From positions 2,232,001 to 2,296,000 of the forward strand of contig OY969422.1 in NCBI GenBank assembly GCA_963699215.1: DNA of 64,000 nucleotides, read 5' to 3'. Within the stretch, counting starts at the first letter, position 1. Each line of letters begins with the position of its first letter. Below the pieces are notes generated by a model. It did no database searches, had not been told where the DNA came from, and saw only the letters and a list, made by a program, of their open reading frames with translations. A program made the translations under genes and the position numbers. Positions 19,778-26,783 of this stretch are shown here, piece after piece. This DNA comes from VRUE01 sp963699215. GTDB taxonomy: Bacteria > Actinomycetota > Thermoleophilia > Solirubrobacterales > 70-9.

Positions 19778-20334
19778 GCGATCGCCTCCGCCGCCTGCGG
19801 CTCGGAGATCGTCACCCGGTCCACTTCGTCGGTCTCCTCCAGCCGCACGTTGACCCGCTGCGCGCGAGCAGTCGGCAGGTTCTTGCCGACGTAGTCGGGC
19901 CGGATCGGCAGCTCGCGGTGGCCGCGGTCGCAGAGCACCGCCAGCTGCACGCGCTGCGGGCGGCCGTAATCGAAGAGAGCGTCGATCGCGGCGCGGACGG
20001 TGCGGCCGGTAAAGAGCACGTCGTCGACCAGGACCACGGTGCGTCCGCCGAGGTCGAAGTCGATGTGCGAGGCGTGGACCACGGGCTGCGTGGCCGGCGA
20101 CTGGGCGCCGACGTCGTCGCGGTAGAAGGCGATGTCCAGATCGCCGATCGGGGTCTCGGCCGCGGTCAGCTCGCCGACGAGCGCGTGCAGGCGGCGGGCG
20201 ATCACAGCGCCGCGCGTGTGGACGCCGACGATCGCGAGACGCTCGGGCTCCGGGTTGGCCTCGGCGATCTCGTGGGCGATCCGCCGCAGCGTTCGCCTCA
20301 AGTCGTCGCGCTCGAGCACGACCTTCTCGCTCAC
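19774..20334 (-). CDS. pyrR: Pyr operon RNA-binding regulator / uracil phosphoribosyltransferase PyrR
   Basis: 186 residues from GTG 20334 (MSEKVVLERDDLRRTLRRIA). It has a phosphoribosyltransferase fold with the PRPP loop VVLVDDVLFTGRTVRAAIDA and the LAIVGVHTRGAVIARRL motif. The basic RNA-binding surface lies around YVGKNLPTARAQRVNVRL. As first gene it autoregulates the operon: UMP-bound PyrR binds the leader RNA. The matching RNA motif overlaps the region directly before its ribosome-binding site. Confidence 0.95.
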   Translation of the reverse strand: MSEKVVLERDDLRRTLRRIAHEIAEANPEPERLAIVGVHTRGAVIARRLHALVGELTAAETPIGDLDIAFYRDDVGAQSPATQPVVHASHIDFDLGGRTVVLVDDVLFTGRTVRAAIDALFDYGRPQRVQLAVLCDRGHRELPIRPDYVGKNLPTARAQRVNVRLEETDEVDRVTISEPQAAEAIA

Positions 20335-20340
20335 TTCGCT

Positions 20341-20366
20341 TTGCTCCTTCCTGGCCTCGCGGGACC
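20341..20366 (-). promoter_or_regulatory. PyrR-binding RNA motif before the pyrR ribosome-binding site
   Basis: On the minus strand GGTCCCGCGAGGCC (20353-20366) matches the PyrR anti-attenuator consensus with its conserved UCC-x-G-x-GAGG loop. The Shine-Dalgarno-like GGAAGGAG follows directly, about ten bases before the GTG start. No T-tract terminator is visible, so control by blocking translation, as known in mycobacteria, fits best. Confidence 0.7.
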
Positions 20367-20421
20367 GGGTTAAAGGACGGCGCTCAGAGTAGCAGCGAGG
20401 GGCGACGATTCGTGCGAGCCT

Positions 20422-21291
20422 GTGCGGGTGAAAGCGGACGTTGCGGAGGCAATCTCCCGCCACCGGGCCAGCGGGCGGAGGTTCGAGGCCGGGGGCGTCG
20501 GCAGCTTCGTCCTGGAGCAGGGCAGCGGCGATCCCGTCGTGCTGCTGCACGGGGTTCCCGTCAGCTCCTTCCTCTACCGGAGGGTGGTTCCGGAGCTTGC
20601 CGGGCGGGGTCTGCGGGGCATCGCCTTCGACTTTCCCGGGCTGGGCCTAGCCGATCGGCCCGAGGGGTTCGACTACAGCTGGGGCGGGCTGGCGCGCTGG
20701 ACCGGCGAGGCGATCGACGCTCTCGGCATCGAGTCCTGCCACCTGGTGGTGCACGACATCGGCGGGCCGGTCGGGTTCGAGTGGGCGATCCGGAACCCCG
20801 AGCGGGTGAGGTCGCTGACGGCGCTGAACACGCTGGTCGACGCGGCGGCGTTCCACCGTCCCTGGCCCATGCACCCCTTCTCGATCCGGGGAGTCGGCGA
20901 GCTCTGGCTGCGCAGCATGATGCGCCTGCCGTTCAGGCAGATCTACTACCTGGTCGGGATCGGCGACCGCTCCGCCGTGCCGCGAGCCGAGGTCGACGCC
21001 CACCACGCGCTGCTGAAGCGCGTCGACCGGGGTCGCGCCTTCCTCGAGATCATGCGCGGCTTCGAGCTGAGCGCGGCCAAGCAGCGCTTCTTCTTCGACG
21101 GCCTCGCCAGCCGCACCTACCCGGCCCAGGTCGTCTGGGGACGCGACGACCGGATGCTCGACGCCTCGCGCATGCGCGAGGTGCAGCGGGCGCTCGGGGT
21201 CGAGCGAGCGACCCTGCTGCCGGCGAAGCACTTCGTCCCGGAGGACCAGTCGGCCGCCGTCGCCGGGGCGATCGCCTCCCTCGCCGGCTGA
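20422..21291 (+). CDS. Alpha/beta hydrolase, haloalkane dehalogenase/epoxide hydrolase type
   Basis: 289 residues. Alpha/beta hydrolase fold with oxyanion motif VVLLHGVPVSSFLYRRV and the GLGLADRPEGFDY loop. The nucleophile elbow is VVHDIGGPVGFEWA. The nucleophile position is Asp rather than Ser, as in haloalkane dehalogenases and epoxide hydrolases. The second acid is likely in WGRDDRMLDASRM and the base is the late His of AKHFVPEDQSAAV. The substrate cannot be read from sequence. It is divergent from the pyr operon and convergent with rnz. Confidence 0.85.
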   Translation: MRVKADVAEAISRHRASGRRFEAGGVGSFVLEQGSGDPVVLLHGVPVSSFLYRRVVPELAGRGLRGIAFDFPGLGLADRPEGFDYSWGGLARWTGEAIDALGIESCHLVVHDIGGPVGFEWAIRNPERVRSLTALNTLVDAAAFHRPWPMHPFSIRGVGELWLRSMMRLPFRQIYYLVGIGDRSAVPRAEVDAHHALLKRVDRGRAFLEIMRGFELSAAKQRFFFDGLASRTYPAQVVWGRDDRMLDASRMREVQRALGVERATLLPAKHFVPEDQSAAVAGAIASLAG

Positions 21292-21301
21292 GGACCGCGC
21301 C

Positions 21302-22270
21302 CTACTCGACCGGCTGCGGCTCGGCCCGCTCGCGGGCCCCGTTGGCCACCAGGACGGGGTCGCCGCGCTCGGGAAAGGGGATCTCGACCAGGTCGAAGTC
21401 GCGCGGGGCGAGCGTCGGCTCGAACACCTCGCGGGCCTCCTCCAGCACTTTGCCGACGTGGTATCGGGACGATATGTGGACGAGGGCGAGCAGCTTCACT
21501 TCGGCCTCGCGCGCCACCGCTGCGGCCTGGCCGACAGTCGAGTGACCGGTGTCGGCTGCCCGCTGGGCCTCCTCCTCGGAGAAGCTGGCGTCGTGAATCA
21601 GCAGCTCCGCCCCGTGCGCTGCCTCGACCGTCGCCCGGCAGGGGGCCGTGTCGCCGGTGACGACGAGCGTGCGCCCGGGGCGCGACTCGCCCATCACCTC
21701 GCCGGGCTCGACCGGCCCGGCGGAGCCCTCGACGGCCTCGCCGCGCTGCAGCTTGGCGAAATCGGGGCCTTCCGCGACGCCGAGCCGCTTCGCGACCTCG
21801 GGGTCGAAGCGACCGGGGCGGTCCGCCTCCACCAGGGAATAGCCCAGCGCGCGCACGCTGTGCTCGACCGGGAAGGCGCGCACCTCGGCGCCCTTGCAAG
21901 GGATGGCGTCGCCGGGCTCGAGCTCGATCAGGTCGACCTTGTAATCGACCCGCCCGATCACCCGGCCCAGGCTCTGGATCAGATCGCGCAGGCCGCGTGG
22001 CCCGTAGATCGTCAGTGGCCGCTCGCGCTCGGTCAGGTCATACGTCTTCAGCAGCCCGGGCAGGCCGAGGAAGTGGTCGGCGTGGAAGTGGGTGAAGTAG
22101 ATCGCGTCGACCTGGACCAGCCCCAGCGAGCGCTGCATCTGGCGCTGCGTCCCCTCGCCGCAGTCGAAGAGCAGCCGTTCCCCGCCGCGAGCGACGAGCA
22201 CGCTCGCGGTATTGCGTCGCGCCGAGGGGACGGCACCGCCCGTGCCAAGAAAGGCAACCGATAGGTCCAT
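21302..22270 (-). CDS. rnz: Ribonuclease Z
   Basis: 322 residues from ATG 22270 (MDLSVAFLGTGGAVPSARRN). It has the metallo-beta-lactamase fold with zinc motif THFHADHFLGLPGLL, an LFDCGEGTQRQM block typical of tRNase Z, later VTGDTAPC and LIHDASF, and the GHSTVGQAA and LVHISSRYH motifs. It removes the 3' trailer of tRNA precursors. Next to it, divergently, lies a tRNA-Arg gene with a protein gene starting at the predicted RNase Z cut. Confidence 0.92.
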   Translation of the reverse strand: MDLSVAFLGTGGAVPSARRNTASVLVARGGERLLFDCGEGTQRQMQRSLGLVQVDAIYFTHFHADHFLGLPGLLKTYDLTERERPLTIYGPRGLRDLIQSLGRVIGRVDYKVDLIELEPGDAIPCKGAEVRAFPVEHSVRALGYSLVEADRPGRFDPEVAKRLGVAEGPDFAKLQRGEAVEGSAGPVEPGEVMGESRPGRTLVVTGDTAPCRATVEAAHGAELLIHDASFSEEEAQRAADTGHSTVGQAAAVAREAEVKLLALVHISSRYHVGKVLEEAREVFEPTLAPRDFDLVEIPFPERGDPVLVANGARERAEPQPVE

Positions 22271-22329
22271 GGCCGCGAGCCTACGCGAAGGCGACGGTGG
22301 GTTCGGCGACGGATAAGCTGCTTGCCAGA

Positions 22330-22403
22330 GCGCCCGTAGCTCAGCTGGATAGAGCGCCGCCCTCCGGAGGCGGAGGCCGCAGGTTCGAATCCTGCCGGGC
22401 GCG
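22330..22403 (+). tRNA. tRNA-Arg, anticodon CCG
   Basis: A full cloverleaf can be drawn. The acceptor arms GCGCCCG and CGGGCGC pair perfectly, with discriminator G at 22403. The D-arm is GCTC/GAGC. The anticodon stem CCGCC/GGCGG encloses CTCCGGA with anticodon CCG, and the T-arm holds GGTTCGAATCC. The CCA end is not encoded. A CDS begins two bases downstream. Confidence 0.95.
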
Positions 22404-22405
22404 TC

Positions 22406-23134
22406 ATGGACGTGGGCACGGATACCCGCCCGCCGCGGGGGGCGCTGGCGGTGATCGCGATCGGGCTTGTCGCCACGCTCGCGGCTGCGCTGCTCTCGAC
22501 CGACGAGGCCGGCGGAACCTCGGTGAAGCTCGAATGGGTGGCGCGCGAAGCGCTGCCCGACTCCCCGCCGGCCCGGATTCCCGGCGGCGGCTCGATGCGG
22601 CTCGGCGAGGCCGGTCTGCGAGCGACCGAAGACAACATCGAAGGGGAAAGGGTCTTCCGCGCGACGGCGGTGCTGAGGATCGAGGCCGGCTCGGCCGTCG
22701 GACAGGCACGGGTGCGCTGCCGGATGAGGGGCGGCGGCGCGGAGCTCGGCCGCACCGTCGACAGCCGCGGCGCCTTCCCCCGCTCCAGCGGCGAATACAG
22801 CCTGACGAAGCAGGAGGTGCCGGAGAGCGTCGGGGTGAGGTTCCACTCCAACGGCGCCGAATACGCCTCGCTGGAACTCGGCGACGCCTTCGACTCCTTC
22901 ACCGACCTGCGCGGCGTCGTGGTCAGCTGGGACACCGCCAGGACCGCTTCGCAAGAGTGGCAGTGGGGCCTCCCCCCCGGCCGCCCCGCCGAGCCGCTGG
23001 AGCTCGGCTTCGCCTCCTTCTGGAGGACCGCCACGACGACTCCCTCCATCTCCATCTCCTGCGGCGTGGAGAACGCGACGGGCAGCGCCACCGTGCGCAC
23101 CGCCGGCACGCTGACGGGACGTGCCGCGAGTTAG
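22406..23134 (+). CDS. Membrane-anchored extracytoplasmic protein of unknown function
   Basis: 242 residues from ATG 22406, only two bases after the tRNA-Arg 3' end. One N-terminal hydrophobic segment (LAVIAIGLVATLAAALL, about residues 14-30) is followed by a soluble, beta-rich region with two cysteines (RCRMRGG and ISCGVEN). This fits a signal anchor with an exported domain. I recognise no family. The stop falls inside palindromic element copy 2, whose other arm supplies the stop of the convergent SRAP gene. With no room for a ribosome-binding site, translation is probably leaderless after tRNA processing. Confidence 0.75.
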   Translation: MDVGTDTRPPRGALAVIAIGLVATLAAALLSTDEAGGTSVKLEWVAREALPDSPPARIPGGGSMRLGEAGLRATEDNIEGERVFRATAVLRIEAGSAVGQARVRCRMRGGGAELGRTVDSRGAFPRSSGEYSLTKQEVPESVGVRFHSNGAEYASLELGDAFDSFTDLRGVVVSWDTARTASQEWQWGLPPGRPAEPLELGFASFWRTATTTPSISISCGVENATGSATVRTAGTLTGRAAS

Positions 23135-23168
23135 CGGACCCTATGGGTACTTAAGTCGCGGCACGTCT
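23117..23168. repeat. 52-bp palindromic element, copy 2
   Basis: Arms GGACGTGCCGC (23117-23127) and GCGGCACGTC (23158-23167), core CCCTATGGGTAC. Both convergent neighbours end within it: TAG at 23132-23134 on plus and at 23167-23169 on minus. Confidence 0.8.
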
Positions 23169-23961
23169 AGGGGGCGACGAGCAGCTCCGGGCCCTCGATC
23201 CCTTTGCCGACCTTGTTCAGCTTTGGGTTGGCGGGGGCGCCCTCCATGCGTGAGGCGGGCAGCGGGGCGCACATCGCGATCGCGTCCTCGGCCGCCAGGT
23301 CGGGCCGCAGCCAGGCCGCCTCGGCCTCGGGGCCGGGCAGGATCGCCGGCATCCGGTCGTGGACTTTGCCGACGACCTCGTTCGGCGTCGTGGTGACGAT
23401 CGTGCAGCTGTAGAGCCAGCCGTCCTCGAAGCCGCGGTCGCCCTCGTCCTCCCACTCCTTGCGGGTGCAGATGCCGGCGAAGGCGAAGGGCTCGCCGCCG
23501 TCGACGGTGAAGCGCCAGGGCTGGCGTGGCTGCTTCGGGTCCTCGGCCCGCATCCACTCGTAGAAGCCGTCGGCGACGATCAGGCAGCGGTGGCGGAACT
23601 TGCCGACCAGCGGCGAGTAGGCCCGGCTCGAGGTCAGGTTCTCGGCTTTGGCGTTGATCATCCGGTAGCCGACCTTGAGGTCCTTGGCCCAGCGCGGCAC
23701 CAGGCCCCAGCGCATCAGCCGCGCCTCGCGCTCGCCGGCGGCCGCCTCCTCGGGGTCGGGCGAGGAGCGAACCGTCAAGATCTCTTGGGTCGGCGCGACG
23801 TTGAAGCGGCCCAGGCCCGATTCGGCTTTTTTCACCCGCTCCTTGCTCGGCGGCGGCGCATCGCCGGAGGAGTTGCGCTCCAGCGAGCGTTCGAGCTCGA
23901 CCTGGAAGCGGTCGGCGATCGTCTTCGTGTCTTTGTTCGTGACCGTGAAGCGCCCGCACAT
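23167..23961 (-). CDS. SOS response-associated peptidase (SRAP; HMCES/YedK family)
   Basis: 264 residues. After Met1 removal Cys2 is the catalytic residue (MCGRFTVTN). It forms a thiazolidine crosslink to abasic sites in single-stranded DNA and so protects them. Other family motifs are GRFNVAPTQEI, RLMRWGLVPRWAKD, MINAKAENLTSSRAYS, CLIVADGFYEWM, and VHDRMPAILPG with the catalytic His. All key residues (Cys2, Asn and Glu in NAKAE, His) are present. No LexA-like box was identified upstream. Confidence 0.95.
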   Translation of the reverse strand: MCGRFTVTNKDTKTIADRFQVELERSLERNSSGDAPPPSKERVKKAESGLGRFNVAPTQEILTVRSSPDPEEAAAGEREARLMRWGLVPRWAKDLKVGYRMINAKAENLTSSRAYSPLVGKFRHRCLIVADGFYEWMRAEDPKQPRQPWRFTVDGGEPFAFAGICTRKEWEDEGDRGFEDGWLYSCTIVTTTPNEVVGKVHDRMPAILPGPEAEAAWLRPDLAAEDAIAMCAPLPASRMEGAPANPKLNKVGKGIEGPELLVAP

Positions 23962-23989
23962 GGACGCTCAGGGTATCTGGGCCTCCCCA

Positions 23990-24397
23990 CTACTCGGGCG
24001 AGATCAGCTCCACCGTCGGGAAATATGTCCGGTAGCGAGTCGGATCGCGAGTGAGGAGGCGATGACGACCGACCGCGGCGTGTGCGCCGATAAAGAAATC
24101 CGGAAGGGGCGAGAGCCGCAGGCCACCGCTGCGTCGATACTCGAAAAACGCCTTGCCGGCCAGGAACGAAGCTGGCCACGGCATCGGGATGCGCTCAACC
24201 CAGCGTTTTGAAAGCGCTAGATCGCATGCTTCCGCCGTCGAAAAACCGATCGAGATCTCGGCGTAGACGATCGGGTTGACGAGCAGGGCGCCCTCCTCCA
24301 GCGCCTCTACCATCGCGGCGTGGGACCAGGCCTCCCAGTGGGGATCCTGATCCAGGACGTCGATCAGGACGTTCGAGTCGACAAGGATTGCGGGCAC
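23990..24397 (-). CDS. vapC: VapC-type PIN-domain toxin ribonuclease
   Basis: 135 residues. PIN domain with the first acidic residue in ILVDSNVLIDVLD, a conserved Glu in NPIVYAEISIGF, and the C-terminal acidic cluster in LPDFFIGAHAAV and LLTRDPTRYRTYF. These form the Mg-dependent RNase site. VapC toxins cut tRNA or rRNA when the antitoxin is lost. It lies six bases downstream of an AbrB-type antitoxin. Confidence 0.92.
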   Translation of the reverse strand: MPAILVDSNVLIDVLDQDPHWEAWSHAAMVEALEEGALLVNPIVYAEISIGFSTAEACDLALSKRWVERIPMPWPASFLAGKAFFEYRRSGGLRLSPLPDFFIGAHAAVGRHRLLTRDPTRYRTYFPTVELISPE

Positions 24398-24403
24398 ACC
24401 TAC

Positions 24404-24652
24404 CTAAGTCCCCTTACCCCAATCCTCTCCCCGGGTGAGCCTCATCACTTCGTCCGTCGTCATCGTGTAGTTCTTGCCAGCCTCGCGCAGGTGCTCGATG
24501 AATTCCTCGCCCCGTCTACGGCCGGTCGCTGCCTTGCGGACGCGAATCTCTCTCTCCCCGGGCACGAATTCGACCTCGGTCCCAGGCAGGAGTCCAAGCG
24601 AATCCCGCATCTCCTTGGGGATCGTGACCTGGCCCTTGCTGGTGATTTTCAT
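24404..24652 (-). CDS. vapB: VapB-type antitoxin, AbrB/SpoVT DNA-binding domain
   Basis: 82 residues. The swapped-hairpin AbrB domain is MKITSKGQVTIPKEMRDSLG, followed by PGTEVEFV. The C-terminal part (GEEFIEHLREAGKNYTMTTD) would bind and block VapC. The ATG at 24652 is immediately next to an inverted repeat suited to autoregulation. Confidence 0.92.
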   Translation of the reverse strand: MKITSKGQVTIPKEMRDSLGLLPGTEVEFVPGEREIRVRKAATGRRRGEEFIEHLREAGKNYTMTTDEVMRLTRGEDWGKGT

Positions 24653-24655
24653 GAA

Positions 24656-24683
24656 GTAAGAGTAGCACCGGTATTACTCTTAC
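24656..24683. promoter_or_regulatory. Inverted repeat, likely VapBC operator
   Basis: GTAAGAGTA (24656-24664) and TACTCTTAC (24675-24683) are a perfect 9-bp inverted repeat around a 10-bp centre. It is placed directly before vapB and right after the stop of the upstream dehydratase gene, as expected for an autoregulated toxin-antitoxin operator. Confidence 0.65.
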
Positions 24684-25667
24684 CTATGCAGCAGGACGCG
24701 CCTCTAGGTGCTCGCGGTACCACTCGAGGGTGCGGCGGAGGCCGTCTTCGAGCTCGACCGCGGGGCGCCAGCCGGTCAGCTCGCGCAGCTTGGTCGAGTC
24801 GACGAACTGGCGGTCGATCTCGCCGTCGGGGTTGCCGGCGCCCTGGAAGTCGGGCTCGATGCCCCCACCGGCAGCGTCGGCGATCAGCCCGACCACCTCG
24901 CGCACCGAGTGCGGGCGCTCGCCGCCGGCGTTGAAGGCCTCCCCCGCCGCGCCGTTCTCGAGCGCCGCGGCGATCGCCAGGTAGGCGGAGACGGCGTCGT
25001 CGACGTGGAGGAAGTCGCGCTCGGGGCTGCCGTCGGAGCGGATCGCCGGAGGCCGGCCTTCGAGCACGGCGACGACGGTCTCCGGGATCAAACGCGAGAA
25101 GTTGAGGTCGCCGCCGCCGTAGACGTTGGCGAAGCGGGTCACCGCCAGCGGCAGGCCGTAGGCGCTCGCGTAGCTGCGCGCGATCGTGTCGGCCGCCGCC
25201 TTGCTGGCGTCGTAGGGATAGGCGGCGCGCAGCGGGAAGTCCTCGCGGTAAGGCAGCTCGGGGCTCGAACCGTAGGCCTTGTCCGAGGAGGCGAAGACGA
25301 CCCGTTCGACCGCATGGGCGCGGCAGGCCTCGAACACGTTCCAGGCGCCGCGCACGTTGACCTCGAACGTCTCCAGCGGCGAGTCGCGGGCAACGCCGAC
25401 GATCGTCTGGGCAGCGAGGTGGAAGACCGCGTCGACCCCCTCGATCGCCGCCGCCACGGCGTCGGCGTCGCGCAGGTCGGCCTCGACCAGCTCGACCTCA
25501 TCGCGGATGCCGAGCAGGTCGAGCCCCGAGCAGCGCTCGCCGCCCACGTCGGCGAGGCGTGGCGCCGGGCGGTCGAGCACCCGCACCGCATCGCCGCGCT
25601 CCAGCAGCGCCGCGGCCAGGTGGGAGCCGACGAAGCCGTGGGCGCCGCTGACAAGTGCGCGGCTCAA
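24684..25667 (-). CDS. NAD-dependent epimerase/dehydratase, CDP-glucose 4,6-dehydratase-like
   Basis: 327 residues from TTG 25667. Extended SDR fold with the Rossmann motif VSGAHGFVGSHLAAALLERG, the FHLAAQTIVGVARD block, a catalytic Ser/Tyr/Lys set around FASSDKAYGSS and YPYDASKAAADTI, and VYGGGDLNFSRLIPE. The SSDKAYG sequence is typical of CDP-glucose dehydratases (RfbG). The neighbour that makes CDP-glucose supports this. The start overlaps the rfbF-like stop (TTGA). It would act in deoxysugar synthesis for surface glycans; no RfbH-type enzyme is present here. Confidence 0.82.
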   Translation of the reverse strand: MSRALVSGAHGFVGSHLAAALLERGDAVRVLDRPAPRLADVGGERCSGLDLLGIRDEVELVEADLRDADAVAAAIEGVDAVFHLAAQTIVGVARDSPLETFEVNVRGAWNVFEACRAHAVERVVFASSDKAYGSSPELPYREDFPLRAAYPYDASKAAADTIARSYASAYGLPLAVTRFANVYGGGDLNFSRLIPETVVAVLEGRPPAIRSDGSPERDFLHVDDAVSAYLAIAAALENGAAGEAFNAGGERPHSVREVVGLIADAAGGGIEPDFQGAGNPDGEIDRQFVDSTKLRELTGWRPAVELEDGLRRTLEWYREHLEARPAA

Positions 25668-26392
25668 CGCGTTCCCGCCTCCGCCAGGGCCTTCCAGGGT
25701 GCTTCGCCGCCGGCCCAGAGGTCGTTGAGGACGACCGCGTCCTTGTAGGTGTCCATGCAGTCCCAGAAGCCCTCGTGGCGGTGGGCGCGCAGCTGCCCGC
25801 CGCCGGCGAGTCGGGACAGCGGCTCGCGCTCCAGCACGCTCGCCTCGTCCAGGTACTCGAGCGCGCCCGGCTCGAAGCAGAAGAAGCCGCCGTTGATCCA
25901 GCGCTCGCTGCGGGGCTTCTCCACGAACCCCTCCACCCTGCCGTCGCCATCCAGCTCGGCGACACCCCACTGCAGATGCGGCCGCACGACGGTCATCGTC
26001 GCCAGCCCCCCGTGCCCGGCGTGGAAGCCGAGCAGGGCATCGAGGTCGACGTCGGCGACGCCGTCGGCGTAGGTCGCGCAGAAGGTGCCCCCCTCGAGGC
26101 GGTCGGCGAGGCGCGCGATCCGCCCCCCGGTCGGGGTGTCCTCCCCGGTGTCGACGCACTCGACCGAGACGCCCTGCGGCCAAGCCTCGGCGGCGACGAA
26201 CTCCTCCACCGCCTCGCCGAGGTATCCGGTGGCGAGGAGAAACCGGTCGAAGCCCTGCGCGGCGTAGATCCCGATGACGTGCCAGAGGATCGGCATCCCG
26301 CCGATCTCGACGAGCGCCTTCGGCACCGTCTCGGTCCTCTCGCGCAGCCGCGTACCGCGCCCCCCGCAGAGGATTGCCACAGGAGGCTTCAT
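25664..26392 (-). CDS. rfbF: Nucleotidyltransferase, glucose-1-phosphate cytidylyltransferase-like
   Basis: 242 residues. Sugar-1-phosphate nucleotidyltransferase with signature AILCGGRGTRLRERTETVPK, a MPILWHVIGIYAAQGFDRF stretch, TYADGVADVDLDALL, and an INGGFFCFEPGALEYL block. The C-terminal GFWDCMDTYKDAVVLNDLW is characteristic of CDP-glucose pyrophosphorylases (RfbF). It forms CDP-glucose from CTP and glucose-1-phosphate. It is translationally coupled to the dehydratase downstream. Confidence 0.85.
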   Translation of the reverse strand: MKPPVAILCGGRGTRLRERTETVPKALVEIGGMPILWHVIGIYAAQGFDRFLLATGYLGEAVEEFVAAEAWPQGVSVECVDTGEDTPTGGRIARLADRLEGGTFCATYADGVADVDLDALLGFHAGHGGLATMTVVRPHLQWGVAELDGDGRVEGFVEKPRSERWINGGFFCFEPGALEYLDEASVLEREPLSRLAGGGQLRAHRHEGFWDCMDTYKDAVVLNDLWAGGEAPWKALAEAGTR

Positions 26393-26435
26393 CGTTTGGA
26401 GGATCTTCCCCCCTGGGGGGCGGTCAATGCTCCAC

Positions 26436-26708
26436 TCAGCCGCCGGCTACCGCCGGCAGGATGGTGACCTCGTCGCCCTCGCCGATCGCCGTCTCCAGGC
26501 CCTGCTGGAAGCGGATGTCCTCGCCGCTGACGTAGACGTTGACGAAGCGGCGCAGGTCGCCGTCCTGGGTGATCCGCTCGCGCAGGTCCCCGTGCGCCTC
26601 GAAGACCGCGTCGAGCACCTCGCCCACGGTCGAGCCGGAAACCTCGACCTCGGCATCGCCGCCGGTCGCGGCGCGCAGCTGGGTCGGGATCTTCACGGTG
26701 ACTGCCAT
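26436..26708 (-). CDS. MoaD/ThiS-family sulfur carrier protein
   Basis: 90 residues with a ubiquitin-like beta-grasp fold: MAVTVKIPTQLRAATGGDAE, then TVGEVLDAVFEAHGDLRERI, NVYVSGEDIRF, and the C-terminus VTILPAVAGG. The terminal Gly-Gly is the site that is adenylated and converted to a thiocarboxylate in this family (ThiS, MoaD, CysO). Its ATG sits on the stop of a likely extension of the ThrC-like frame (TGATG), so the two are probably co-translated. A CysO-like partner role for the PLP enzyme is inferred. No E1-like activating enzyme is in the window. Confidence 0.9.
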   Translation of the reverse strand: MAVTVKIPTQLRAATGGDAEVEVSGSTVGEVLDAVFEAHGDLRERITQDGDLRRFVNVYVSGEDIRFQQGLETAIGEGDEVTILPAVAGG

Positions 26709-26783
26709 CAGACGGTTACCTCCTGGTGCGCGAACTCGGACTCGAAGCTGTCGAGATCTGGATCGATCTCGTGCATGCGGAAG

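Noticed and set aside
20422..21291. Ordinary serine esterase annotation
   Set aside because: The nucleophile elbow is HDIGG with Asp, so a dehalogenase/epoxide hydrolase type fits better.
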